Of a stretch of 55,770 nucleotides of DNA, positions 32,584-39,426 are shown piece after piece. Origin of the DNA: a virus; IMG/VR virus record IMGVR_UViG_3300045996_001623, positions 1 through 55,770 of that record, one strand, 5' to 3'. Numbering within the stretch: position 1 is the stretch's first letter; the number at the start of each line of letters is the position of its first letter. Under the pieces are notes generated by a model. It did not search any database, was not told where the DNA came from, and saw only the letters and a list, made by a program, of their open reading frames with translations. The position numbers and the translations under genes were made by a program.

Positions 32584-32584
32584 T
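32579..32584 (+). promoter_or_regulatory. -10 box overlapping a stop codon (TATAGT)
   Basis: TATAGT includes the TAG stop (32581-32583). The upstream (C/G)ATAG box is missing. The leader of about 65 nt ends with AGGAGGAA before ATG 32658. Confidence 0.45.
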
Positions 32585-32657
32585 GGGCGACGGATCGGGT
32601 GCCCGGAGACCGGGGCTCGCAGTCCCTCCCAACCACATCGTTCAGGAGGAACTGCTG

Positions 32658-32921
32658 ATGTCCGTCACCGCCCGCTTCTACGTCGCTGAGATGACCCACC
32701 GGTCGTACGACCCGGATGCCGCTGAGATCACGTTGAAGCCCGCCTACAACAACGGGTCGGGCAACGAGGCGTGGGCGAAGGCGACGCCGTCCGGCGAGAT
32801 GAAGCTGCAGGTCCAGAACCATCCGGCCGTCCAGTTCTTCGCCGAGGCGATGCGGGACCGTCGAGATCTGCACATCACGTTCGACTACGTGGCCGCTGAG
32901 GACGAAGCCCCAGCGGCCTGA
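32658..32921 (+). CDS. Small conserved protein, strong ribosome site
   Basis: 87 residues. SVTARFYVAEMTHRSYDPDAAEITLKPAYNNG reads as a compact beta-sheet protein. AGGAGG 8-9 nt before the ATG is the best Shine-Dalgarno in the window, suggesting high expression. The family is widespread in actinophages but uncharacterised. The last codons form half of a hairpin that probably terminates transcription. Confidence 0.72.
   Translation: MSVTARFYVAEMTHRSYDPDAAEITLKPAYNNGSGNEAWAKATPSGEMKLQVQNHPAVQFFAEAMRDRRDLHITFDYVAAEDEAPAA
32891..32918. terminator. Bidirectional hairpin between convergent genes
   Basis: GGCCGCTG (32891-32898) and CAGCGGCC (32911-32918) pair perfectly over 8 bp around a 12-nt loop. 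The stem lies in the last codons of the plus-strand gene, and the minus-strand gene ends at 32925, so it can serve both strands. Confidence 0.5.
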
Positions 32922-32924
32922 TCG

Positions 32925-33362
32925 TCAGGGCAGCGTGGCGCCGCAGATGCGGCACATCGTCAGGTCGGCGGCGAGGTCGATGGCTCCGTGGCCGTGCTCG
33001 TCGGTGTGCGGGCACAGTTCGCGCCGCCCGGCAGAGCGCCCGGTCTCCAACGCCCCGGCGAACCAGGCAAGCATCGTGGCGACGTCCGGGCAGATGCCGT
33101 GGGTGCTGACACGCTCCCCGCCGAACTGGTGGACGAACGCCTCGGCCCACTCCATGGCGTCCGTCGTGGACGTGAGGCGGTTCATGTTGGCGCCCCACCG
33201 CCCCTCGGCGTCCCGGCTGTAGCCGAACTCCGCCTCGGCGGAGAGGGCTTCGATGTCGGCGTCGGTGAGGACATTGCCAGTGGCCGTGACCATCTGGTCC
33301 TCGGCGTCCTGGTCGGCGCGTGCCTGGGCTTCCCAGTCGGTGTCAAACGGGTCGTGGTTCAT
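32925..33362 (-). CDS. Acidic protein with a C-terminal zinc-ribbon-like motif
   Basis: 145 residues from ATG 33362, which shares its A with the TGA of the Erf gene (TGATG). The N-terminus is acidic (MNHDPFDTDWEAQARADQDAED). The middle resembles an NTPase-free helical domain, and the end has CPHTDEHGHG...CRIC, a likely metal site. Coupling to the annealing protein suggests a role in DNA recombination or repair, but no family is recognised. Confidence 0.7.
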   Translation of the reverse strand: MNHDPFDTDWEAQARADQDAEDQMVTATGNVLTDADIEALSAEAEFGYSRDAEGRWGANMNRLTSTTDAMEWAEAFVHQFGGERVSTHGICPDVATMLAWFAGALETGRSAGRRELCPHTDEHGHGAIDLAADLTMCRICGATLP

Positions 33363-34048
33363 CAAAACGGCTCTTCATCTCCTGGTGGCGGGGTCTGCTG
33401 CTCGATCTCAGTGAGCAGGACGTTCAGGTAGCCCTCGACCTCGTCCAGCCACTCCGCGTCCTCGAACAGGGCCTTGCCGGACAGCTTCTTCCCGGCCGAC
33501 GTCGCCCATGCCTTCGTCTCGGCCTTGTATCGCTCCGAGAGGCCCCCGAGCGTGGTCAGGACGGCGTCGATGCGGTCGGGGCGGGTATCGCGCGGTGCGG
33601 GCCGCTCTGGGGCTGCTGGGGGCGCCTTGGCGGCTGCGTGGCCGTCGTCGTCTTCGGTGGCCAGGTTGCAGATCGACAGGATCGAGTAGCGGCGCGCGTA
33701 GCTGATAGCCGACCCGACGTTCTGCGGGGTGCCACCGGCGGGCTTGATGTAGAGCGGCGGGAACCGGAGCCACTCGCCGGACTCGTGGAAGAAGGTGGTG
33801 GAGACGCCGACCTCGGTGGCGGTCTGCGACATGACGAGACCGTGGTCGGCCAGCTTCGGGCGGACCTCGTCGAGGACCTGGCTGAGGGTGGCGTACTTGT
33901 AGCGCATCGGTCCGGCTTCGACCTTGGCGTCGAACGTGATGTCCTTCATCGTCTTCAACGCCTTCACGAAGGCGCTGATCACTTCGACGCTGCCGCTGCT
34001 GGTGGTCCAGGTGAACGGGTCGACGGTGGTCGGTTCTGGGTCTGGCAT
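33362..34048 (-). CDS. erf: Erf-family single-strand annealing protein
   Basis: 228 residues from ATG 34048. KYATLSQVLDEVRPKLADHGL and the signature GTPQNVGSAISYARRYSIL followed by CNLATEDDDG define the ERF superfamily of phage recombinases, which anneal complementary single strands during replication and repair. The C-terminal 80 residues are a Pro/Ala linker plus a helical tail, as in other Erf proteins. The start lies 6 nt from TATACT on this strand, so the message is probably leaderless. It opens ATGCCAGACCCAGAACC. Confidence 0.85.
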   Translation of the reverse strand: MPDPEPTTVDPFTWTTSSGSVEVISAFVKALKTMKDITFDAKVEAGPMRYKYATLSQVLDEVRPKLADHGLVMSQTATEVGVSTTFFHESGEWLRFPPLYIKPAGGTPQNVGSAISYARRYSILSICNLATEDDDGHAAAKAPPAAPERPAPRDTRPDRIDAVLTTLGGLSERYKAETKAWATSAGKKLSGKALFEDAEWLDEVEGYLNVLLTEIEQQTPPPGDEEPF

Positions 34049-34054
34049 GCCGTC

Positions 34055-34118
34055 AGTATAGGGCGCTATCCGTTCTTCGGGCAAGGGGTTGACGACCTGC
34101 CGTATGGTCCGTTATAGT
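34055..34118. promoter_or_regulatory. Divergent class A promoters (Erf operon and gene at 34126)
   Basis: Minus strand: GATAG (34070-34066), 5 nt, TATACT (34060-34055), 6 nt to ATG 34048. Plus strand: TTGACG (34089-34094), TATGG (34103-34107), 5 nt, TATAGT (34113-34118), 7 nt to ATG 34126. The 77 nt between the two start codons hold both promoters, so they could be regulated together. Confidence 0.75.
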
Positions 34119-34125
34119 GATCCCC

Positions 34126-34464
34126 ATGACACAGACAGAGACGCCCGCACCGGGCACGCTCGCCACCTACGGCATCGGCTCCGACCGATACGCCATGGTC
34201 GTCGTCGCCACTGAGCGCAACGGCCGCACCCTCCTGGTCGACTGGCTCTCCAACGTCGAGGACTCCTGCGGCGACGGTCCGTGGACCGCAGAGCAGATCG
34301 CCGACCACGTCGCCCAGCGCCGGGCCGCCGAGCGCGGCGCCCGGTTCGGTGAGGCGTTCAAGCGGTTCACCCGTCGCACCCACGGCGTCTACATCCTGCA
34401 GGGCCAGACGTACGGCAGCCTCCGCCTTGGCGTGGCCGACGACTACCGAGACCCGGGCTTCTGA
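34126..34464 (+). CDS. Conserved phage protein beginning MTQTETP
   Basis: 112 residues. ATYGIGSDRYAMVVVATERNG is a beta-hairpin-rich domain and the middle is helical (WTAEQIADHVAQRRAAERGARF). The start is set by TATAGT 7 nt upstream and by the motif ATGACACAGACAGAGAC. Function unknown. Its TGA overlaps the ATG of the next gene. Confidence 0.72.
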   Translation: MTQTETPAPGTLATYGIGSDRYAMVVVATERNGRTLLVDWLSNVEDSCGDGPWTAEQIADHVAQRRAAERGARFGEAFKRFTRRTHGVYILQGQTYGSLRLGVADDYRDPGF

Positions 34465-34679
34465 TGCCCGTATACACGCCGGACACCCCGAAGTACGACA
34501 TCGAGGTCCGGCTGACCGACGAGTGCCCCAACGCATGGGCGATCCTCGCTCACGTCGACGAAGCCCTTCGCAAGCACGGGGTCAGCGTCGAAGAACGTAA
34601 GGCGGTGATGAAGCAGGCGATGGACGGGGACTACGACCACTTGCTGTGGTTCGTGTCCTGCATGGTCTTCGTCACCTAG
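34464..34679 (+). CDS. Small protein of unknown function
   Basis: 71 residues, coupled through TGATG. KYDIEVRLTDECPNAWAILAHVDEALRKHG is a strand-helix pattern, ending DHLLWFVSCMVFVT. It converges on the glycosyltransferase gene, the two stops overlapping by 4 nt. No family recognised. Confidence 0.7.
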   Translation: MPVYTPDTPKYDIEVRLTDECPNAWAILAHVDEALRKHGVSVEERKAVMKQAMDGDYDHLLWFVSCMVFVT

Positions 34680-35620
34680 ATCCCCCCGGCCCTCAGTCCT
34701 GCGTCGGCTGCGAGCGCTTCGAACGCCTCGTCCCAACAGTCGGGCTGCGTCCAGTACAACGTCCGGTCGATCCGGCGCGCCGCCAGCCGATACGTCGATC
34801 CTGCGGCGCTCAGATCGCCCTGAGCGATGTAGAGGCGGGTCAGGTCGCACCACGGCTCCCGGCGGGCCGGTAGCTCGCCCACGGCCTTCCACAGCCACCG
34901 CTCCGGGTCGTCGTCGATCGCCGCCAGGATGCGGAACGCCTCGCAGCGGTCCGGTTCCCACGTCGCGAACGACAGGAACCGCATCATCTCCGCCCGGCAC
35001 TCCGGGTAGCGCCCGGCGTAGAACAACTGGCGGGCGAAGTAGAACGCCATCCGCTCATCGCCCGGGTACTCGGCGACGGCGTCGGTGAGGGTCTGCAGGT
35101 CGGTGCCGTAGTGCGGCTTCGGCCCTTCGATCGGCCAGTGATGCACGGTGGCGTCGATGTCGACGAAGGCGGTGGGTCCAACGAGCAGTTCGTGGGTCGG
35201 GTACCGCCACCGCAGGCCGTGACGCGCGTGGATGTAGGACCGCCACATCTCACCCCAGCCGGGACCGTGGTTCACGACGTGGGTCCGGTACCGGCAGATC
35301 CTGGGGTCGTACGCCTCGCCGATCGCGGTGTGCCAGCCATCGGTGATGGTCTCGTCGGCGTCGAGCCGCATGACGACGTCGATGTCTTCGGGCACCAGCG
35401 CGAGCGCAGCGTTCAGGGCGTCGTCGAAGCGGAACGGTCGGAACGCGGCGCAGTGCACTTCGATGTCGAGGTCGACCAACGCTTCGATCGTGCCGTCCGA
35501 AGACCCGGTGTCGAGCACCACAACGTAGTCGGCGTGCTGCACGGAACGGGCCCACCGTTCGACGTGCGGTTCCTCGTTCCGCATGATGGCGTAGACGGCG
35601 ATGGCGGGCATTCCGGTCAT
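34676..35620 (-). CDS. Family 2 glycosyltransferase with helical (TPR-like) C-terminus
   Basis: 314 residues. The GT-A core shows VYAIMRNEEPHVERWARSV, VVLDTGSSDGT and the metal-binding RLDADE (DxD) motif. HELLVGP and HHWP lie at the end of the catalytic domain. From about 190, YPGDERMAFYFARQLFYAGRYPE begins helical repeats. Such enzymes transfer sugars to proteins or glycans. In a phage, plausible acceptors are virion proteins, modified DNA or host surface sugars. The start follows GGAGG by 10 nt. Confidence 0.85.
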   Translation of the reverse strand: MTGMPAIAVYAIMRNEEPHVERWARSVQHADYVVVLDTGSSDGTIEALVDLDIEVHCAAFRPFRFDDALNAALALVPEDIDVVMRLDADETITDGWHTAIGEAYDPRICRYRTHVVNHGPGWGEMWRSYIHARHGLRWRYPTHELLVGPTAFVDIDATVHHWPIEGPKPHYGTDLQTLTDAVAEYPGDERMAFYFARQLFYAGRYPECRAEMMRFLSFATWEPDRCEAFRILAAIDDDPERWLWKAVGELPARREPWCDLTRLYIAQGDLSAAGSTYRLAARRIDRTLYWTQPDCWDEAFEALAADAGLRAGGI

Positions 35621-35661
35621 GGTGCGAGGTCCTCCGCGGATTGCGTGCGATGATGTCCGGC

Positions 35662-35895
35662 ATGCCAGACACGACGGTCGTGCTCAACCAGATGACCAAG
35701 GCGTCGCAGGATGCGCATGCCGCTCTCGATGCGTGGATGAACGATGCAGGCGGGGACCCGCAGGACGTCGACCAGAAGGTGCAGACGTACCGGACGCTGC
35801 GTCAACAGTGGCTGCTGCTGAACCAGCCGGTGATGCCCGACAACGCTGAGGGTCCGCCTCCGTCGGAGCCGCCGGGCCCCGAAGAGGATCTCTGA
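35662..35895 (+). CDS. Small helical protein (MPDTTVV)
   Basis: 77 residues from ATG 35662. A helical NQMTKASQDAHAALDAWMND and QKVQTYRTLRQQWLLLNQP pair is followed by a Pro/Glu-rich tail. GATGAT (35649-35654) is a weak -10 7 nt upstream, and the start ATGCCAGACACG carries the CAGAC motif, so I chose this ATG over upstream in-frame starts. It diverges from the glycosyltransferase gene. Confidence 0.62.
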   Translation: MPDTTVVLNQMTKASQDAHAALDAWMNDAGGDPQDVDQKVQTYRTLRQQWLLLNQPVMPDNAEGPPPSEPPGPEEDL

Positions 35896-35897
35896 CG

Positions 35898-36131
35898 TCA
35901 CCCCTTGCGGGCTTCGTCGACCCGCTGAGAGATCACTGACAGGCACTCCGGCGTGTCGGCGTACCAGGTGCGGATCGAGCGCTGCAGGAACTCCGGCAGG
36001 TCCTCGAACGGCATGCCGACCAGGAGGTCGAGAGCGTCGTCGCCGTACTGCTCGGTGCGCTCGTACTCGGTGCGGATGTCGCCCGGGTCGGTGCTGGTGT
36101 GGATCGAGCGGATCGGACCGGTCTGTGTCAT
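35898..36131 (-). CDS. Small acidic protein (MTQTGPI)
   Basis: 77 residues. IHTSTDPGDIRTEYERTEQYGDDALDLLVGMPFEDLPEFLQRSI, named by its ends, is acidic and helical. Function unknown. The start is 7 nt from a TATACT box on this strand and opens ATGACACAGACCGG, so a leaderless transcript is likely. Confidence 0.7.
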   Translation of the reverse strand: MTQTGPIRSIHTSTDPGDIRTEYERTEQYGDDALDLLVGMPFEDLPEFLQRSIRTWYADTPECLSVISQRVDEARKG

Positions 36132-36138
36132 GACCCGC

Positions 36139-36166
36139 AGTATAGCGGTCTATGTCAACGAGTCAA
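36139..36166 (-). promoter_or_regulatory. Class A promoter on the minus strand
   Basis: Read on the minus strand: TTGACT (36166-36161), CATAG (36154-36150), 5 nt, TATACT (36144-36139), 7 nt to the ATG at 36131. A second TTGACA lies inside the spacer. The promoter overlaps the 3' end of the upstream ribbon-helix-helix gene. Confidence 0.72.
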
Positions 36167-36400
36167 CTGGTCCAGGTAGTCCCGGACGCCCTTCGCCGCC
36201 AGCGAGTTCATTGACACCCCACGCGCCTCGGCCACGTCCCGGAGCCTGTCGGCGACGTCCTGGGGCAGCCGAATGTGGATCATGTTCGGGTAGTTCTGCC
36301 GGGCCTTCACCTGACAGTCCCGTGAGCAGTACACCTGGCGGCGGCCCCGGCCCTTCTGCTCGAACTCGGCGTCGCAGCCGTCCCGCTTACACGTCGTCAT
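36155..36400 (-). CDS. Zinc-finger plus ribbon-helix-helix regulator
   Basis: 81 residues from ATG 36400. The N-terminal CKRDGCDAEFEQKG...RQVYCSRDC resembles a four-Cys zinc finger. MIHIRLPQDVADRLRDVAEARGVSMNSLAAKGVRDYL is a ribbon-helix-helix (Arc/CopG type) DNA-binding domain (positions about 40-78). The fusion is uncommon. It overlaps the MerR-like gene by 14 nt, so the two regulators are co-expressed. Confidence 0.75.
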   Translation of the reverse strand: MTTCKRDGCDAEFEQKGRGRRQVYCSRDCQVKARQNYPNMIHIRLPQDVADRLRDVAEARGVSMNSLAAKGVRDYLDQLTR

Positions 36401-36674
36401 GGTCAGCTTCGACGGCGTCGTGCCAGGCCCGACCGGACCGGACAGCGTCGACCTCGGCGATCGCCGCCCGATAGCGGTCGATGACGGTCCGGATCGCTTC
36501 CATCTCATCGGCGGTGTAGCGGCGGGATCGGCCCGAGCCCGGCGTGTTCGTCTCGTCGCCGAGCAGGATCACCCCCGTCCGCAGCCAGTAGTCGAGCACG
36601 CGGAACGAGATCCCGGTGTGTTCGAGGACGTCGCGGGTGCTGAACAGCCGCTCGCCCGGCTTCGTCTGTGTCAT
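36387..36674 (-). CDS. MerR-like DNA-binding protein
   Basis: 95 residues from ATG 36674 (MTQTKPGERLFSTRDVLEHTG), with GAGG 7 nt upstream. STRDVLEHTGISFRVLDYWLRTGV is a MerR-type winged helix and the GSGRSRRYTADEMEAI segment is the usual wing and second helix. It is short and lacks the long dimerisation helix and effector domain, so it may act as an excisionase-like or architectural regulator. A preceding ATG (36680) gives two extra residues. Confidence 0.8.
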   Translation of the reverse strand: MTQTKPGERLFSTRDVLEHTGISFRVLDYWLRTGVILLGDETNTPGSGRSRRYTADEMEAIRTVIDRYRAAIAEVDAVRSGRAWHDAVEADHDDV

Positions 36675-36694
36675 CGTCATGCCTCGCAGACCTC

Positions 36695-37012
36695 TCAGTC
36701 AGGAGAGTCGTCGTGGTCCCAACTCCACCGGCGTAGCCCCGCAGCTACAGCATCGGCAGGGTTGGCGTCTTTCCAGTTGTGATGTCCCCGGCAGAGCACC
36801 TGGACGTTGTCGTCCTCCAAGTGTCCGCCGGGCCGTCCGCTTCGCAAGATGATCTCGTCGACGTCGAGCGGCCCCCAGCACCGCACCCCGCCAACCCCCG
36901 GCGCCTCGCACCGGAAGCCCGCCCGTCGCAGCGCCCGTTCGCGCACAGCGTCCCGTTCCTCACGCTCTGCGCGCCGCTTGTCTGACATCGGCCGGATTCG
37001 GCCCCGCTTCAC
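36695..37012 (-). CDS. HNH-type endonuclease-like protein
   Basis: 105 residues from GTG 37012 (or ATG 36988). After a basic helix (RRAEREERDAVRERALRRAGF) comes the nuclease-like region: CEAP, DVDEIILRSGRPGGHLEDDNVQVLCRGHHNWK. The Asn and final His-His fit an HNH core, but the first His is replaced by Asp/Glu (VDEI), so activity is uncertain. GTG overlaps the upstream stop. Confidence 0.7.
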   Translation of the reverse strand: MKRGRIRPMSDKRRAEREERDAVRERALRRAGFRCEAPGVGGVRCWGPLDVDEIILRSGRPGGHLEDDNVQVLCRGHHNWKDANPADAVAAGLRRWSWDHDDSPD

Positions 37013-37281
37013 GGCGCCGCCCGGTCCAGCTTCTCGACCGCCGCGATCGCGATCGCAGCACACTCGATCAGGAGACGACGCGCATCGACCGCCGCGGCGG
37101 CCGACGAGTTCGACAACTCGACGGCACGCCGGGCGATCAGCCAACCGAAGTCCTCCACCGGATGCGCGTCGTCGTGCTCCGGCGTCCAACCGTGAAGGTC
37201 CTGCTGCCGCTGCCGTTCGACCAGCAACTCGGCGAGGACCAGCCGGGTGGCGTTCGTGTCGACGAAATGCTCAGTCGACAC
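37009..37281 (-). CDS. Small conserved phage protein
   Basis: 90 residues from GTG 37281. LAELLVERQRQQDLHGWTPEHDDAHPVEDFGWLIA resembles a family of phage proteins with an E..RQ..hGWT.eHDD motif followed by helices, perhaps metal or nucleotide binding. It overlaps the upstream gene by 11 nt and the HNH gene by 4 nt. Confidence 0.72.
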   Translation of the reverse strand: MSTEHFVDTNATRLVLAELLVERQRQQDLHGWTPEHDDAHPVEDFGWLIARRAVELSNSSAAAAVDARRLLIECAAIAIAAVEKLDRAAP

Positions 37282-37438
37282 TCAGGACTGCGCTTTCACG
37301 GTGCCGCTCGTCGGTCTGCCCGAGCGTGAACAGGGCGCCGCAGTCAGAGCAGGCCAGAAGCGCAGACGCGGCGAACGGTCCGTCGGCGGGCACAGCGAAC
37401 AGGAGCAGGGTGCCAGTGCACTCCAAGAGCTTGCTCAT
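37271..37438 (-). CDS. Microprotein with a CxxC motif
   Basis: 55 residues (MSKLLECTGTLLLFAVP...CSDCGALFTLG). The frame is bounded by tight overlaps: its ATG overlaps the TGA of the upstream gene (ATGA) and its end overlaps the next GTG. CSDC suggests a small zinc knuckle. Too short for most gene callers. Confidence 0.65.
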   Translation of the reverse strand: MSKLLECTGTLLLFAVPADGPFAASALLACSDCGALFTLGQTDERHRESAVLSVD

Positions 37439-38082
37439 CTGTCATCACCATGGTCCTCGTACACCACGTTATCAAGGTCGGCGTCCCCCGTGTGAGCGGA
37501 ATCCACAGGATGGGGGACAACGTCTTCCACGGGCTGTGAGGACTCGGTAGGGGCGGGTTTCCTGGGCTTTCGGTTCTTCGCCCGCAGCCCGCCCCGCCCG
37601 ATCAGCGTCTCGCCGTAGACGACCTTGTGCCTTGTCCCCTCGGACTTGGGGACAACCTGGCGGAGCGCGGTGACGTTCCACTTCGACGATGTGGCGCCGG
37701 GCCCGCATGCTGGGAGGACCTTGCGGAGGACGTCGGCCGGGATGGCGGCGGTCAGTTCGCCGGTCTCGGTGTCGATCATCGGGGTCGACAGGTCGGTGAT
37801 GACTCCGTCGCCGTCCCACTGGTGCGACGTCTCGGTCTGGCGGTGCACGGTGATGGTGCCGTCCCTGGTCAGGGCGGTGAACTCGTCGGGGATGCGATGG
37901 CCGAGCACGATGCCGTGGTCGCGGCGCAGGATCGACAGGTCGGTGATGAGCCGGTCCAGGCGGTGCCACACTTCGACGGACGCGTCGACGTCGCCACGGC
38001 CCCATTCGCGGGGGTCGGTGGTGAGCATCGACAGGCGGACGGAGATCTCGTCCAGCTTGTCGGCCATCTCCTGCGGCGTCAT
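37435..38082 (-). CDS. Protein of unknown function in the minus-strand operon
   Basis: 215 residues from ATG 38082, whose ATG overlaps the previous TGA. The N-terminal 60 are helical (MTPQEMADKLDEISVRLSML). The middle has beta strands around TVHRQTETSHQWDGDGVITD and the end is a basic patch (RGGLRAKNRKPRKPAP) and acidic tail. It may bind nucleic acid, but no family is recognised. Confidence 0.72.
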   Translation of the reverse strand: MTPQEMADKLDEISVRLSMLTTDPREWGRGDVDASVEVWHRLDRLITDLSILRRDHGIVLGHRIPDEFTALTRDGTITVHRQTETSHQWDGDGVITDLSTPMIDTETGELTAAIPADVLRKVLPACGPGATSSKWNVTALRQVVPKSEGTRHKVVYGETLIGRGGLRAKNRKPRKPAPTESSQPVEDVVPHPVDSAHTGDADLDNVVYEDHGDDR

Positions 38083-38291
38083 CGCTGCGGTCTCCCGCAC
38101 TTGCCGACCAGGTCCTCCCTGTCGGCGAACGGGCCGAACGGGGATGCGCAGTGCCAGTACCAGCCGCCGTAGACCTCGGCCGTGGAGTCCCAGACCCGCT
38201 CGTTGCCGGGCAGGGTCTCGTGCAGGTACAGGGCCAGCGACTTCCGCAGCGGACGCCCGCAGTGCTCGCACGTCGCCCTCGTCGCCCTCAT
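38079..38291 (-). CDS. Small zinc-ribbon protein
   Basis: 70 residues. CEHCGRPL at the N-terminus and HCASP...KCGRP later give a probable zinc site. Trp/Tyr-rich centre (YGGWYWHCASPFGPF). Overlaps both neighbours by 4 nt. Confidence 0.7.
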   Translation of the reverse strand: MRATRATCEHCGRPLRKSLALYLHETLPGNERVWDSTAEVYGGWYWHCASPFGPFADREDLVGKCGRPQR

Positions 38292-38476
38292 GATCGGGCG
38301 TCCATGTCGGGGCCCTGGACGTGAGCGACGGCCGTGGCTTCAAGGTGGGCGGCCACAGCCTGGTTCAGCCTCACGTAAGCGCCTCTGGTCGGCCTGCCAG
38401 ACATCTCGCGCTGGTGCAGTTCCACGGCAGCGGCGATGACCACGTTCCCGGTGGCGACGCCCTGCGGATAGCCCAT
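38288..38476 (-). CDS. Small helical protein
   Basis: 62 residues (MGYPQGVATGNVVIAAAVELHQREM...). It starts just upstream of the sequence CCGTTACAGC on this strand, which is also found near 54319. No Shine-Dalgarno. Function unknown. First gene of the minus-strand run that ends at 36155. Confidence 0.6.
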   Translation of the reverse strand: MGYPQGVATGNVVIAAAVELHQREMSGRPTRGAYVRLNQAVAAHLEATAVAHVQGPDMDARS

Positions 38477-38513
38477 GCTGTAACGGTAACAGGTGGGTGT
38501 CGCAGTGAGGGGC

Positions 38514-38549
38514 GAATAGCCCCGGTCTCTCCATCGACCGGGGCTATTC
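38514..38549 (-). terminator. Perfect 14-bp hairpin terminator
   Basis: GAATAGCCCCGGTC (38514-38527) pairs perfectly with GACCGGGGCTATTC (38536-38549) around an 8-nt loop. It lies 5 nt beyond the stop of the minus-strand gene 38555-38974 and separates it from the downstream minus operon. Confidence 0.8.
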
Positions 38550-38554
38550 CGCGG

Positions 38555-38974
38555 TCACGGGGCGATGCGTTCGATCGTCCGGCCGTCTTCGCCGAGCAGC
38601 CAGGCCCGGGTCACGAGGTACCACGACGTCTCGCCGCGGTAGACGACCTCGATCAGCTTGACGTTCAGGTCGTAGTGCCGGGTGGACAGCGTTGCCCCGC
38701 TGGTCTGCGTCGGCGTCATCCCGCCACCCGTGACGGTGGTGTCCAGGGTGAAGTTCCTCGGGGACGGTTCCCACGTCTGGTCGACGTGGTTCCGGCAATC
38801 GAGGACGTCGGAATCGAACTGCGGCCAGGTCGCCAGGATCTCGTCGGCGTCGGTGACGACGTTGACCCGGATGAAGTCCGCCGGAGCGAAGATCGTGGTG
38901 TCGTCGATCACCCGGTGGATGCCGTCCTGCTCGTCTTCGACGGACCGCGTGAAGTGAACCTTCAACGTGAACAT
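38555..38974 (-). CDS. Beta-rich protein of unknown function
   Basis: 139 residues. MFTLKVHFTRSVEDEQDGIHRVID and the closing KLIEVVYRGETSWYLVTRAWLL suggest a beta sandwich. AAAGG lies 8 nt before the ATG. It is a stand-alone unit with its own terminator. Family not recognised. Confidence 0.7.
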   Translation of the reverse strand: MFTLKVHFTRSVEDEQDGIHRVIDDTTIFAPADFIRVNVVTDADEILATWPQFDSDVLDCRNHVDQTWEPSPRNFTLDTTVTGGGMTPTQTSGATLSTRHYDLNVKLIEVVYRGETSWYLVTRAWLLGEDGRTIERIAP

Positions 38975-39034
38975 GCTCTCTGCCTTTCTGTCTTCCGTGC
39001 CCGGACCTCGCGGTAACCGAGTCAGCCTCGAACG

Positions 39035-39238
39035 TTAGACGATCGGGCCTTCGAAGCGGCGATGGTCGGTCTCGGCGACGTGCCGGTCCTCCGACGCTGC
39101 GGTCTCGAACACCGTGCCGCACGTGACACACCGGGTCCAGTACGGGCCCTTCGCCGTTCGGCGTGTCGTACGGGTCCTACCGGCCTTCACGGTGATGCCC
39201 AGGGCGCGGGCTTCCGCCTCGGTCAGCCGCGCGGCCAT
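39035..39238 (-). CDS. C2H2 zinc-finger-like small protein
   Basis: 67 residues. CVTCGTVFETAASEDRHVAETDH has the C-x2-C-x12-H-x5-H spacing of a classical zinc finger; a basic stretch (AGRTRTTRRTAKGPY) precedes it. Likely nucleic-acid binding. It overlaps the upstream gene by 16 nt. Confidence 0.72.
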   Translation of the reverse strand: MAARLTEAEARALGITVKAGRTRTTRRTAKGPYWTRCVTCGTVFETAASEDRHVAETDHRRFEGPIV

Positions 39239-39426
39239 CGCCGAGCCGGGTCCTCGCCGACGGGGAGCGCCAGGATGCGGGTCTCGAACCCGGAGCGTCG
39301 CAGCCGGTCCTGGCGGACCACGACCTCGTTCGCTGCGTCGTGCCCGGCCATGTCAGGGAACAGGCACACCCACCGGTTCACGCCCTTCGCCCACGCCCAC
39401 ACGGCGTAGCGGTCAGAAGTCCTCAT
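39223..39426 (-). CDS. Small protein of unknown function
   Basis: 67 residues (MRTSDRYAVWAWAKGVNRWVC...). AANEVVVRQDRLRRSGFETRIL resembles phage proteins of replication modules. The start ATG lies within the last codons of the upstream gene (14-nt overlap). Longer in-frame starts upstream run out of phase with that gene and are rejected. Confidence 0.65.
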   Translation of the reverse strand: MRTSDRYAVWAWAKGVNRWVCLFPDMAGHDAANEVVVRQDRLRRSGFETRILALPVGEDPARRWPRG

